Shown here: positions 6,674-14,424 of the stretch, in pieces
Numbering within the stretch: position 1 is the first letter of the stretch
Layout: each line of letters starts with the position of its first letter
From: Betaproteobacteria bacterium
Lineage (GTDB): Bacteria; Pseudomonadota; Gammaproteobacteria; Burkholderiales; SG8-41
Assembly (NCBI GenBank): GCA_023266245.1
Contig: JAHFRO010000034.1
Span: forward strand, 4,958 to 23,207
DNA length: 18,250 nucleotides
Direction of reading: 5' to 3'
Notes under the pieces: generated by a model
Database searches by the model: none
What the model was told of the DNA's origin: nothing
The model's input: the letters and a program-made list of their open reading frames with translations, nothing else
Position numbers and translations under genes: made by a program

Positions 6674-7675
6674 CTATCTCGCGAGTCCCAAGTCGGCCAG
6701 CACCGCCTTGTAATCGTCGTACTGGGCCTTGAGGAACCTCCTGCTCTCCGCGCTGTTCATGAATCTGCTTTCCCAGAATTTGCTTTCCATGTCCTTCTTC
6801 CATTCCTCCGTCTGCACCATCGCGGCAAGAACACCCTCCCAATAAGCGATCTGCACCTGGCTCATTCCCTTGGGCCCGATCATGCCGCGCGGGCTGGAAA
6901 ACACGGAATCGATGCCCTGCTCCTTCCAGGTCGGGACTCCGGCAAACGCGCCGCCGAGGCGCTGCGGCGAAGAAACGGCAATCACCCGTACCCTGCCAGC
7001 CTGCAACTGCGGCGCGGTGCCGGAGACCGGGGCCGCAGCGACGTCGACATGCCCGCCCATCACGGCGGTCAGGGACTGAGGCCCTGAGCCGAAGATCGCG
7101 AATTTCAGCTTTTTGATGTCGACCCCCGCCGCCTTCATCGCCAGCACCGTCGCGATATGGTTGGCGCCACCGAGGCTGATGGCAATCGCAAAGCTGCGCG
7201 AGGCGGGATCGCGTTTCAGCTGCTCGACCAGGTCGCCTGCGCTCTTGATGGGCGAATCCGGCTTGACCGAGAACGCGACGTACTCATTGAACAGTTGAGC
7301 GATCGGGGTAACGTCGGTGTAGGTGATGGGGCTGCTGCCCAGGATGTGCTCGGTCAACAGGTTGATCGGGCTGACGGAAAGGTAAGCGCCGTCGCCCGCA
7401 TGCTGATTGAGATAAGTCCAGCCGATCACGCCGCCACCGCCGGGTTTGCTCACCACCGTGACCGGCATATCGACCAGCCGCTTCTCCTGCATGATGCGTT
7501 GCACCGCCCTGGCGATGACATCGTTGGCGCCACCCGGGCCCGACAGGGCGACGATCTCGACGTTCTTCTGCGGTTTCCATTGCGCAATTGCCGGGCCGGA
7601 GAGAAAACCGCCGGCTGCCAACAGCACCGCGAGCACGCAGGACTTCGTCAGACGTTTAACTTGACCACCACCCAT
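6674..7675 (-). CDS. Bug/TctC family periplasmic solute-binding protein
   Basis: This is a 333-residue secreted receptor of the tripartite tricarboxylate transporter (TTT) type. The n-region is followed by a hydrophobic stretch, SCVLAVLLAAGGFLSG, and a PAIA-Q cleavage site. The mature part starts WKPQKNVEIVALSGPGGANDVIAR, and further family marks are VVSKPGGGGVIGW, SLGGANHIA and the C-terminal AQYDDYKAVLADLGLAR. It belongs to the branch with WKP at the mature start and EWKKD near the C-terminus, clearly different from the other three Bug proteins here. ATG 7675 is preferred over GTG 7681 because GAGAGAGGAG ends 5 bases before that ATG. Bug proteins bind small carboxylates, but the ligand cannot be predicted. 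No TctA or TctB is in the window. Confidence 0.9.
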   Translation of the reverse strand: MGGGQVKRLTKSCVLAVLLAAGGFLSGPAIAQWKPQKNVEIVALSGPGGANDVIARAVQRIMQEKRLVDMPVTVVSKPGGGGVIGWTYLNQHAGDGAYLSVSPINLLTEHILGSSPITYTDVTPIAQLFNEYVAFSVKPDSPIKSAGDLVEQLKRDPASRSFAIAISLGGANHIATVLAMKAAGVDIKKLKFAIFGSGPQSLTAVMGGHVDVAAAPVSGTAPQLQAGRVRVIAVSSPQRLGGAFAGVPTWKEQGIDSVFSSPRGMIGPKGMSQVQIAYWEGVLAAMVQTEEWKKDMESKFWESRFMNSAESRRFLKAQYDDYKAVLADLGLAR

Positions 7676-7680
7676 GTCCA

Positions 7681-7690
7681 CTCCTCTCTC
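7681..7690 (-). promoter_or_regulatory. Ribosome binding site deciding the Bug start at 7675
   Basis: GAGAGAGGAG lies 5 bases before ATG 7675. The alternative GTG 7681 overlaps the site itself, which rules it out. Confidence 0.65.
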
Positions 7691-7735
7691 TACCGTTGCA
7701 GCGCCGCCGGTTCCCTGGCGGTGCCTGGATCCAAA

Positions 7736-8725
7736 CTAATTGGCGCGGATGCCGGACTGCTTGATCACCTTCGCCCACTTCTCAACGTCGGCCCTGATGA
7801 TGGCGCCAAACTGTTCCGGGGTATTGCCGACAACCTCCGCGCCCTCGGCTGCGAGGCGTCCCTTGGTCTCGGGCGATTGCAGGACTTTGACGATCTCCTG
7901 GTTGAGCCTCATGACGATCTCGCGCGGCGTTCCGGCGGGAACCATGATGCCGTGCTGCCCGCCTTCGTTGAATCCCGGAACGCCGGATTCCGCGATCGTC
8001 GGTATCTCGGGCGCCGCGGGCGACCGCTTCGCCGTCGACACAGCGATAGCACGGATCCTCCCGGATTTGACGATCGGCATCCCCGCAATCATGTTGACCA
8101 TTTGCGCCTGCACGTGTCCGGCCATCAGGTCGATCAGCGCGGGACCGGCGCCCTTGTACGGGATGTGCACGATATTGATCCCGCTCTGAAGCTTCAGCAG
8201 CTCCATCGCCATATGCGGTCCCGTCCCGCTGCCGCCCGAAGCATAGTTGAGCTGCCCGGGCCTGGCCTTTGCCAGCGCGATGAATTCCTTCATCGATCTG
8301 ACGGGCAGCGACGGGTGAACGGTGAGAATATTCGGCGCCGCGGCCAGCAAGGTCACCGGCGCGAGATCCTTCAGCGTGTCGTACGGCAGCTTGGGATACA
8401 GGCTCGCGTTGACCGCGTAGCTGGTGGATACCAGGATCATCGTATAGCCGTCGGGCGGGGATTTGGCGGCGATATCGGTGCCGACCGTGCTTCCTGCTCC
8501 CGGCCGGTTATCAACGATGACCGATTGCCCGAGGTTTTCCGTCAGCTTCACAGCGACAGTGCGCGCCAGGATGTCGCTCGGACCGCCGGGCGCGAGCGGC
8601 ACGATCAGGCGGATCGGTTTTACCGGATAGGCCCCCGCGCCACTTTGTTGAGCGTAAGCTGGCGCCGCCTGAAATCCGATGCACGACATTGCAACCACGA
8701 TTGCAAAGCGCAAATTCAGTTTCAT
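7736..8725 (-). CDS. Bug/TctC family periplasmic solute-binding protein
   Basis: This is a 329-residue secreted TTT-type receptor. The ATG at 8725 has GGGGA 5 bases upstream and gives a clean signal peptide, MKLNLRFAIVVAMSCIGFQAAPAYA-Q. An in-frame start at 8752 would add nine residues before it. The mature protein shows the classic Bug text YPVKPIRLIVPLAPGGPSDILAR, VIVDNRPGAGSTVGTDIAAKSPPDGYT, a GQLNYASGGSGTGPHMAMELLK helix, IVHIPYKGAGPAL and PTIAESGVPGF. It lies 60 bp from the next Bug gene and 63 bp from the amidohydrolase. Two consecutive Bug genes of different branches suggest two ligands or a paralogous expansion. Confidence 0.92.
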   Translation of the reverse strand: MKLNLRFAIVVAMSCIGFQAAPAYAQQSGAGAYPVKPIRLIVPLAPGGPSDILARTVAVKLTENLGQSVIVDNRPGAGSTVGTDIAAKSPPDGYTMILVSTSYAVNASLYPKLPYDTLKDLAPVTLLAAAPNILTVHPSLPVRSMKEFIALAKARPGQLNYASGGSGTGPHMAMELLKLQSGINIVHIPYKGAGPALIDLMAGHVQAQMVNMIAGMPIVKSGRIRAIAVSTAKRSPAAPEIPTIAESGVPGFNEGGQHGIMVPAGTPREIVMRLNQEIVKVLQSPETKGRLAAEGAEVVGNTPEQFGAIIRADVEKWAKVIKQSGIRAN

Positions 8726-8788
8726 GGCTTCCCCTTGTCCTTGTATTAGCACCTATCTCAATAATGCTCCACGCGGGTGCCGGCCCTG

Positions 8789-9793
8789 CTAATCCTCTCC
8801 GAGCAAGTCCATCGCGGTGCGGCAGTAAATCTGGTCCCGCTCCGCGGCTTTCAGCCTCTTGACCTTGCCGATCATCTCGAGCGGCGTCTCTTCGCCCATG
8901 TCGAACGGCGCATCGGTGCCGATCGCCACACGGTCGGCTCCGACAAGATCGATCAGGTAACGCAGCGCCCGCGCGTCGTGCGTGAGCGCGTCGTAATAGA
9001 ACCGCCGCAGGAAGTCGTACGGCGAGGTTTTCGTCTGTGCGCGCGTCTCCTTGCGCACCTTGTGCCCGTGCGCGAACCGGCCGATCTGGTACGGCACGTA
9101 TCCGCCGCCGTGCGCCAGACAGATCTTCAGGCCCCTGAGCTCGTCGAGCGCGCCGCTGAACATCAGGTTCGCCGCCATGATCGTGGAATGGAGCGGGTTG
9201 CCGATTAAATTCCTGAGGTAGTAGTTCTCCATGCCGCACCAGGGGGTAAAGGAGTAGGGATGCGCAAACACGAATACCTTGAGCTCCCGCGCACGGCGCA
9301 GCACCGGGCGAAACCTCGGATCGGCGAGCTGCTCTTGTTCCACGCAAGTCCCCAGCTCGACCGCGCGAAAGCCGTGATTCTTCACCGCGCGCTCGAGTTC
9401 CGCCACGGCGGCATCGGGATGCTGCATGGGAAGCGTCGCCATCCCCTTCAGGCGCTCGGGTTTCGCCGCGACCATCTTCGCAATGCCGTCGTTGATGATG
9501 CGCGAAGCCGCCAGCCCCGTATCCGCATCCAGCCAATAGAAGAAGACCGTCGGCGCGGTGGAAATGATGGAGACATCCAGTCCCTTGCGGTCCATTCCCG
9601 CGAGCTTCGCTTCCGGATCGTAGAACTCTTTGAAGATGGGGAACGTGTTGCCGCCTTCCCGCACGATGCGCCGCTTCTCGCCGTGCGTTTCGATGCGCAT
9701 GTGGTAGCGTGCCGGGTCCTTTTCGATGGCATCCAGCATTGCTTTGGGGACCACGTGGCTGTGCACGTCGATACGCTTGCTTCGTTGTTTCAT
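8789..9793 (-). CDS. Amidohydrolase family protein (ACMSD-like decarboxylase/hydrolase)
   Basis: This is a 334-residue cytoplasmic metal-dependent TIM-barrel of the amidohydrolase-2 family, which includes 2-amino-3-carboxymuconate-6-semialdehyde decarboxylase and resorcylate decarboxylases. Metal ligands are visible: D-V-H11-S-H13, H178 (VFAHPYSF), H228 (LAHGGGYVPY) and D294 (IGTDAPFDMG). These match the HxH...H...H...D pattern. ATG 9793 is chosen for its AGGGAGAAGCG leader and because it places IDVHSH at the usual N-terminal position. The 17 residues available upstream look non-homologous. The ICxAHGGGxxPYQxGR segment favours the decarboxylase branch. The substrate may be an intermediate of the carboxylate pathway encoded by this operon. 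The exact reaction is not predictable. Confidence 0.88.
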   Translation of the reverse strand: MKQRSKRIDVHSHVVPKAMLDAIEKDPARYHMRIETHGEKRRIVREGGNTFPIFKEFYDPEAKLAGMDRKGLDVSIISTAPTVFFYWLDADTGLAASRIINDGIAKMVAAKPERLKGMATLPMQHPDAAVAELERAVKNHGFRAVELGTCVEQEQLADPRFRPVLRRARELKVFVFAHPYSFTPWCGMENYYLRNLIGNPLHSTIMAANLMFSGALDELRGLKICLAHGGGYVPYQIGRFAHGHKVRKETRAQTKTSPYDFLRRFYYDALTHDARALRYLIDLVGADRVAIGTDAPFDMGEETPLEMIGKVKRLKAAERDQIYCRTAMDLLGED

Positions 9794-9853
9794 CGCTTCT
9801 CCCTGTTTGCAAGTTGTGTGCTCATAAGCTTCCTCCTGCGGCAAGTCTGCGCG

Positions 9854-10834
9854 CTACTCCGGGCGCGCGCCGGAATCCTTCACAGCCCTGCGCATCTTCT
9901 CGACCTGCTCCGGCAGGTAGGCCGCCAGTGCCCCCTGCGTCGAGCCGATCGGATCGGCGCCAAGGTTCGAGAGCCGTTCCTGAAGCTCCGGTGTTTTCAA
10001 TGCCTTGACCACCTCGGCGTTGAGCTTCGCAAGAATTGCGGGAGACGTCTTCGCAGGCGCAACGAGACTGTACCAGCCGATGAACTCGTAGCCGGGAACC
10101 GATTCCGCGATCGTGGGGAGGTCCGGCACCAGCGGCGTGCGCTTCGCGCTGGTTACGCCGAGCGCCCTCACCCTGCCCGCCCTGACCGTGGGCAGCACGG
10201 CGGGTATGACCGAAATCACCATCTGTACCTGCCCGCCCACCGTGTCGGTCAGCGCAGGTGTGATCCCCTTGTAGGGAACGTGCACGATGTCGATTCCCGT
10301 CATGCTCTTTAATATCTCGGCGGACAGGTGCGGCGGCGAACCCGAGCCTCCGGAACCATAAAGGAGCTGCCCCGGCTTCGCCTTCGCAAGCGCTATCAAT
10401 TCCTTGATCGAGGCCGCCGCAACCGAGGGATGGACCACGAGCAGGAAAGGGGTCGATGCCATCAGGCTGATGGGCGCAAAATCCTTGAGCAGGTCATAGG
10501 GCAGCTTCTCGTACATGACGGAAACGATGACGGCCTGGGCGGTCACGATCAACAGCGTGTGGCCGTCGGGCGCTGCTTTAGAAGCGATCTCCGCACCGAT
10601 GATGCCGGTCGCGCCGGGGCGCGTGTCCACGATCACCTGCTGACCCCAGGCCTCGGTGAATTTGCTCCCGATCAGCCGCCCGACGATGTCGGGACCCGAG
10701 GCAGGGGAACTCAACGCGATGATGCGTATCGGCCTGGTCGGATACGCCTGCGCGACGGAATCTGGCGCGGGCACGGCAGCCACGCTCAGCACCAGAGCCG
10801 CGGCGCAACAGATTGCTGTATCCGCACGAGTCAC
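9854..10834 (-). CDS. Bug/TctC family periplasmic solute-binding protein (repeat-derived start)
   Basis: This is a 326-residue TTT-type receptor with signal peptide (AICCAAALVLSVAAVPAPDSVAQA) and mature start YPTRPIRIIALSSPASGPDIVGR. Later signatures are VIVDTRPGATGIIGAEIA, PGQLLYGSGGSGSPPHLSAEILK, IDIVHVPYKG and DLPTIAESVPGYE. The usual PPGG ligand loop reads SPASGPD, so ligand contacts may differ. The only workable start is GTG at 10834. It lies inside the last unit of a GTGACTC heptamer array, with an in-frame TGA two codons upstream and no recognisable Shine-Dalgarno. The array fills the 27-bp gap to the preceding stop, so the original start region may have been overwritten. Translation may depend on coupling to the upstream gene. 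Confidence 0.88.
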   Translation of the reverse strand: MTRADTAICCAAALVLSVAAVPAPDSVAQAYPTRPIRIIALSSPASGPDIVGRLIGSKFTEAWGQQVIVDTRPGATGIIGAEIASKAAPDGHTLLIVTAQAVIVSVMYEKLPYDLLKDFAPISLMASTPFLLVVHPSVAAASIKELIALAKAKPGQLLYGSGGSGSPPHLSAEILKSMTGIDIVHVPYKGITPALTDTVGGQVQMVISVIPAVLPTVRAGRVRALGVTSAKRTPLVPDLPTIAESVPGYEFIGWYSLVAPAKTSPAILAKLNAEVVKALKTPELQERLSNLGADPIGSTQGALAAYLPEQVEKMRRAVKDSGARPE

Positions 10835-10855
10835 GAGTCACCAGTCACGAGTCAC
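10828..10855 (-). repeat. Heptanucleotide tandem repeat GTGACTC x4 at a gene junction
   Basis: On the minus strand the units are GTGACTC, GTGACTG, GTGACTC and GTGACTC (plus-strand coordinates 10849-10855, 10842-10848, 10835-10841, 10828-10834). The array is 28 bp and spans the gap between the SMP-30-like stop and the Bug gene, whose GTG start is the first codon of the last unit. A related array lies at 16768-16795. Confidence 0.9.
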
Positions 10856-10861
10856 CGCGCT

Positions 10862-11749
10862 CTAGCGCTTCAACCCTCGGCGGCCGGTGGCCCTGGTGCG
10901 ATACAGCCCGCCGTCGCCGGCGGTGAGGTAAAGGCACGTCAGGCCGGCGTCGCCGAACGCGCACCGCATCGGCATGTCCGCAGGGGCCGGATGCGTCTCC
11001 AGCACGGTGCCGGATGCTGAAACCACGTAGATCAGCGGTCCGGCGCCGCTCTTCTTCCAGCCTGCGCAGGCCACGATGTTGCCCTCGCTGTCGAGGCACA
11101 TGCCCTCGATGCCGCGTTCTACGGCTGCGAACTGGAGCAGCACCCTGCACGGTCCGATACCACCGTCCGGCCCGACCGGATAGGCATGGAGCTCGCACGG
11201 ATCACCCCTTTCCACGTCGCCGTCCGCGACGTACAGCATCTTCTCGTCCGCCGACAGCAGTATCGAGCGCGGCCCTTTCGTGTCGCGCGTGACGCGCGCG
11301 AGCTTCCACGCGCGGCGCTCGTCGCGCTCCAGCCGCAGCACCGAAGCATGGTCGAGAAACGGGTAGACCGGCGGACCGTACGGCGGCTGCGAGTTGTACG
11401 GGTCGGCAATCCACACGCGCCCCTTGCTGTCCACGATGACGTCGGTCGGCTGGTTGTGATGCCTGCCGTCGAGCAGGTCGTTCGTCGGCGCAGTCGAGCC
11501 GTCGTTCAGGAAATGTATAACGCGCCGACCGCCTTCCTGCGCGCCGAATACCGTGCCGTCCGCCGCGACGGCGATGCCGTTGGTGCGGCCGGTGTACTTG
11601 CGGAAGACGTCCGTCTTGCCGGTGCCGGGTTCGTAGCGCAGGATGCGCTCTTCCTGCACCGCGCTGAACAGCATCATGCTTCCGTCCCACGCCAGACCGC
11701 CGGTCCTCCCTTTGTAAGGGCCGGCAACGAGATCGAATTTCCAGGCCAT
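10862..11749 (-). CDS. SMP-30/gluconolactonase-like beta-propeller, degenerate metal site
   Basis: This is a 295-residue six-bladed beta-propeller of the SMP-30/gluconolactonase/LRE family with no signal peptide. The ATG at 11749 has an ideal GGAGG 4 bases upstream and lies 10 bp after the previous stop. It aligns by pattern with the neighbouring lactonase. The three metal ligands are changed: EGPVW reads G18-G-L-A-W, PNG reads P160-R161-S162, and PDGM reads I214-E215-G-M. Aspartate 103 in NQPTDV is kept. It may therefore be catalytically altered, non-enzymatic or bind a different ion. Similar strands continue to the C-terminus (LTCLYLTAGDGGLYRTR). A paralogue that arose by duplication and diverged is the simplest reading. 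Confidence 0.85.
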   Translation of the reverse strand: MAWKFDLVAGPYKGRTGGLAWDGSMMLFSAVQEERILRYEPGTGKTDVFRKYTGRTNGIAVAADGTVFGAQEGGRRVIHFLNDGSTAPTNDLLDGRHHNQPTDVIVDSKGRVWIADPYNSQPPYGPPVYPFLDHASVLRLERDERRAWKLARVTRDTKGPRSILLSADEKMLYVADGDVERGDPCELHAYPVGPDGGIGPCRVLLQFAAVERGIEGMCLDSEGNIVACAGWKKSGAGPLIYVVSASGTVLETHPAPADMPMRCAFGDAGLTCLYLTAGDGGLYRTRATGRRGLKR

Positions 11750-11759
11750 CGTTCCTCCG

Positions 11760-12641
11760 TTACCGCGACGGCACGCCGGGGATATTCAGCCGCGTGCGCA
11801 CCACCGAACCGATCATGGTGATGTAGAGCGAGCGCCAGTCGTCGTCGCCCCAGGCGAAGTTGGTCGGATGGTGTCCCGAAGTCTTCAAGCGGGCGAGCAC
11901 TTTGCCGGCGGCGTCGTGCACATAGATGCCGCCCGGACCCGTGCAATAGACGTTGCCTTCGACGTCGCACTTCATGCCGTCAGGAACGCCGCGCTCGGGG
12001 CTGGTATAGCGATGAAAGAGCCGCCCCTTGCCCACGGTTCCGTCGGGCTTCACGTCGTAGACGCGGATCAGCCGCTCCCGGCTGCAGTTCACGTAGAGCA
12101 GCTTCTCGTCGGGCGAGAAGCACAGGCCGTTGGGATAGACGAAGTCGTCGGTCACCAGGTTCAATTTCCCGTCCGGCGCGATCCGGTACACGCCCTGGAT
12201 GTCGAGGTATTTCTGCAGGTCGTCGCCCACCATGCCGACGTTCAGCAGCCCGCCCGGGGGATCGGTGAAGTAGATCTGGCCATCGGAGCGCACCACGATG
12301 TCGTTCGGGCTGTTGAGCTTTTTGCCCTGCCAATGCGAGGCCAGCGTTTTGATAGAGTCGTCCTTCTCGATACGGAAGACCGTGCGACCGCCCCAGCCCG
12401 CGACCAGCAGCCTGCCCTCCTGATCGAGGGTCATGCCGTTCGCGTGGGCGGACGGCTGGAGCACGACTTCCTGGTCCACGCCGGGCCTCCACTTCCAGAT
12501 AGTGTCGCCGCAGATGTCGGTGAAAAAGAACTGCTGGTTGCGCTTGTCCCATACCGGGCCTTCGCCGAAAATGATGTCTCGCGCAATCACCTCCAGCGGG
12601 GGATTTTTGCCGACAATGCGCTCCGCCCCGGGAGCCGTCAT
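11760..12641 (-). CDS. SMP-30/gluconolactonase family lactonase
   Basis: This is a 293-residue predicted metal-dependent sugar-acid lactonase of the SMP-30/gluconolactonase family. The expected ligands are visible: E27 in FGEGPVW, N171 in YPNGLCFSPDE and D221 in VPDGMKCDVEGN. The substrate-loop motif LNSPNDIVVRSDGQIYFTDPP is also intact. The start is ATG 12641, whose first base is separated from the upstream TGA (12643-12645) by one base, so translation is probably coupled. An in-frame codon at 12701 would extend the protein 20 residues into the upstream gene with sequence unlike the family. It would hydrolyse an aldonolactone or similar lactone to the open hydroxy acid, which fits a pathway feeding a dehydratase and lyase. 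The exact lactone is unknown. Confidence 0.9.
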   Translation of the reverse strand: MTAPGAERIVGKNPPLEVIARDIIFGEGPVWDKRNQQFFFTDICGDTIWKWRPGVDQEVVLQPSAHANGMTLDQEGRLLVAGWGGRTVFRIEKDDSIKTLASHWQGKKLNSPNDIVVRSDGQIYFTDPPGGLLNVGMVGDDLQKYLDIQGVYRIAPDGKLNLVTDDFVYPNGLCFSPDEKLLYVNCSRERLIRVYDVKPDGTVGKGRLFHRYTSPERGVPDGMKCDVEGNVYCTGPGGIYVHDAAGKVLARLKTSGHHPTNFAWGDDDWRSLYITMIGSVVRTRLNIPGVPSR

Positions 12642-12642
12642 G

Positions 12643-14343
12643 TCAATTTCCACCCGAACCTCCCCCCGGGCTCCAGGCTTTCGGGGCCAAAGCCTGCTCA
12701 TCGCTCACGGCGTCGATCACTACCGGCTTGCCCATGGCGAACGCGCGCGGCAGCAGTTCCTTGAGCTGGCCCGGCTGTTCCACGCGGAATCCGGCGCAGC
12801 CCAGCGCTTCCGCCACTTTGGCAAAATCGACGGCTTTCTGGAACCGCCAGATGTCATCGGAGCGACCGCCCGGTTTACCCTTATAGGCGGTCTGGACCAA
12901 CGGGATTTCCTGATTGAGCGAACTGTTGTTGTTGACCACCACCACGAGGTTGATGCCGTAGCGGGCCGCGGTTTCCAGCTCCGCCAGGTGATAGTACATG
13001 CCACCGTCGCCGGTAAAGCACAGCACCGCTCGATCGGGCAGCGCGCATTTCACTCCCATCGCACCCGGGAAACCCCAGCCCAGCGATCCCGCGCAGCGGA
13101 TATAGCGCTGCCCCGGTTGGGTGATGTCGATCATCTGGCCCGTCCACATGCCGGAGTGTCCCGTGTCGGAAACCACCACGCCGTCGGCCGGCAGTGCTCC
13201 TGTTATCTCCCTGCAGATGCGCTCCGGCCGCATTGGCACCGCGTCCGATTTCAGCAACGGTTCCGAATCGGCGCGCCACTCGGCAACGAGCTGTCGCACG
13301 CGCCCCGTCCACGCTTGCGCGCTCTCGGGCGCCTTGCATTGCGTCGCATCGATCATTTGCCGCAGCGTCACCTTGGCGTCTCCCAGCAGCGAGACCGCGT
13401 TCGGATAATTCCTGCCCAGTTCCTCGGCGTCGATGTCGAGCTGGATTACCGGCGTTCTTACTGCGGGAATTTTCCAGTTGACGGTCACCTGTCCACCGGT
13501 ATGACTGCCGATAAAGAACACCAGGTCGGCCTCTGACACGGCACGGTTGGCGCAGGCGCGCGAGTACACGCCGACCACGCCTACCGACAGCGGATGGGTA
13601 TCCAGGATGGAGCCCTTGGCATTGAGCGAGGCGGCGACCGGTATCTGCAGCTTCTCGGCCAGTTCCACCAGTTCAGCTTGCGCCTCAGATGCGACCACGC
13701 CGCCACCGGCGACGATGATCGGTTTCTGCGCTTTGGCCAGCAGCGCTACGGCGTCGCGCACGCGCTGCATCTCGGGCTCGGGGCGGAACGCCGGCACGCG
13801 GCTGAACTGCGTCTCGACCAGAGGCTGCAAATCGGCCTCTCCTTCGGCGACCTGACCGTGGCTACCACGCAGCCGCAGGTGAACCGGTCCTGGCGCTCCC
13901 GAGATTGCCGCACGGAACGCCTGGCGGAGCATGTCCGGCAGGCGTGTCAAGTCATCGACCTGCATGTTGAGTTTCGTGACCGAATCGAACTGGGTGAAAT
14001 CTTCCACCTCCTGGTAGGCATACCGGTAACGCCCTGTAGTGTCGGGGCCGCCGGTGACGGCGACTATCGGTGAACCGGCCATGAAGCCATCGCGCAGGCC
14101 GGCCGCGAGATTCGATGCGCCGATCTGCTGGGCGAGGCATACGCCCGGTCTGCCGCTCGCGCGCGCGTAACCGTCGGCCATATAGGCCGCGGCTTTCTCG
14201 CCATGCGTCATGATCTTGCGGATATTCAGGTCATCCATTTCCGCAAGCGCCCTCATCAGGATCGTCGGCACGAAGAACACATGCGTGACGCCGTAACCCC
14301 GCAGGACTTCCGCGAACAGCCGCGATCCAGTCATTTTTGGCAT
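12643..14343 (-). CDS. ThDP-dependent enzyme, acetolactate synthase large-subunit-like
   Basis: This is a 566-residue thiamine-diphosphate enzyme of the acetolactate synthase/benzoylformate decarboxylase superfamily. The N-terminal Pyr domain carries the activating glutamate (H47-G-E49) followed by AAAYMADGYARASG. The central domain has KPIIVAGGGVVASEAQ and VIQLDIDAEELGRNYP. The C-terminal PP domain has the Mg/ThDP motif GDGGMYYHLAELETA...VVVNNN. SLGWGFPGAMGVKCALP precedes it. ATG 14343 was chosen because AAGGGAGG ends 9 bases upstream; GTG 14352 abuts that site. No small regulatory subunit is adjacent, so anabolic acetolactate synthesis is unlikely. It is more likely a catabolic 2-oxoacid decarboxylase or carboligase. 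It is the first gene of the operon, and its stop is 1 base from the next ATG. Confidence 0.9.
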   Translation of the reverse strand: MPKMTGSRLFAEVLRGYGVTHVFFVPTILMRALAEMDDLNIRKIMTHGEKAAAYMADGYARASGRPGVCLAQQIGASNLAAGLRDGFMAGSPIVAVTGGPDTTGRYRYAYQEVEDFTQFDSVTKLNMQVDDLTRLPDMLRQAFRAAISGAPGPVHLRLRGSHGQVAEGEADLQPLVETQFSRVPAFRPEPEMQRVRDAVALLAKAQKPIIVAGGGVVASEAQAELVELAEKLQIPVAASLNAKGSILDTHPLSVGVVGVYSRACANRAVSEADLVFFIGSHTGGQVTVNWKIPAVRTPVIQLDIDAEELGRNYPNAVSLLGDAKVTLRQMIDATQCKAPESAQAWTGRVRQLVAEWRADSEPLLKSDAVPMRPERICREITGALPADGVVVSDTGHSGMWTGQMIDITQPGQRYIRCAGSLGWGFPGAMGVKCALPDRAVLCFTGDGGMYYHLAELETAARYGINLVVVVNNNSSLNQEIPLVQTAYKGKPGGRSDDIWRFQKAVDFAKVAEALGCAGFRVEQPGQLKELLPRAFAMGKPVVIDAVSDEQALAPKAWSPGGGSGGN

Positions 14344-14352
14344 GCGATCCAC

Positions 14353-14360
14353 CCTCCCTT
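14353..14360 (-). promoter_or_regulatory. Ribosome binding site of the ThDP-enzyme gene
   Basis: AAGGGAGG on the minus strand lies 9 bases before ATG 14343 and directly abuts the alternative GTG 14352, which makes ATG the better start. Confidence 0.65.
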
Positions 14361-14384
14361 GTAATGAGTGGAATACTACCCTGC

Positions 14385-14421
14385 CTCGAACCAGGTTATT
14401 CGAGCCCGGTTCAGGGCTCGA
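14385..14421 (-). promoter_or_regulatory. Two overlapping, mutually exclusive hairpins ahead of the large operon
   Basis: On the minus strand the first hairpin pairs TCGAGCCC with GGGCTCGA (14400-14421, 6-base loop), starting 3 bases after the PEBP stop codon. The second pairs CTCGAA with TTCGAG (14385-14404, 8-base loop). They share the central CTCGA, so only one can form. The first could be a weak terminator for the PEBP gene, but no T-run follows. The arrangement could also act as an attenuator before the ThDP gene. Confidence 0.45.
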
Positions 14422-14424
14422 CGG

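Noticed and set aside
5132..7087. Open frame of 651 codons on the plus strand
   Set aside because: It is antisense to the MmgE/PrpD, ICL-like and Bug genes. It is Arg/Ala-rich with no family motifs, as expected for shadow frames in high-GC DNA.
7157..8749. Open frame of 530 codons on the plus strand
   Set aside because: It is antisense to two clear Bug genes and the composition is typical of a codon-position shadow.
12642..12701. Longer N-terminus for the gluconolactonase
   Set aside because: It lies inside the ThDP-enzyme gene and reads unlike the family. ATG 12641 is placed for coupling one base after the stop.
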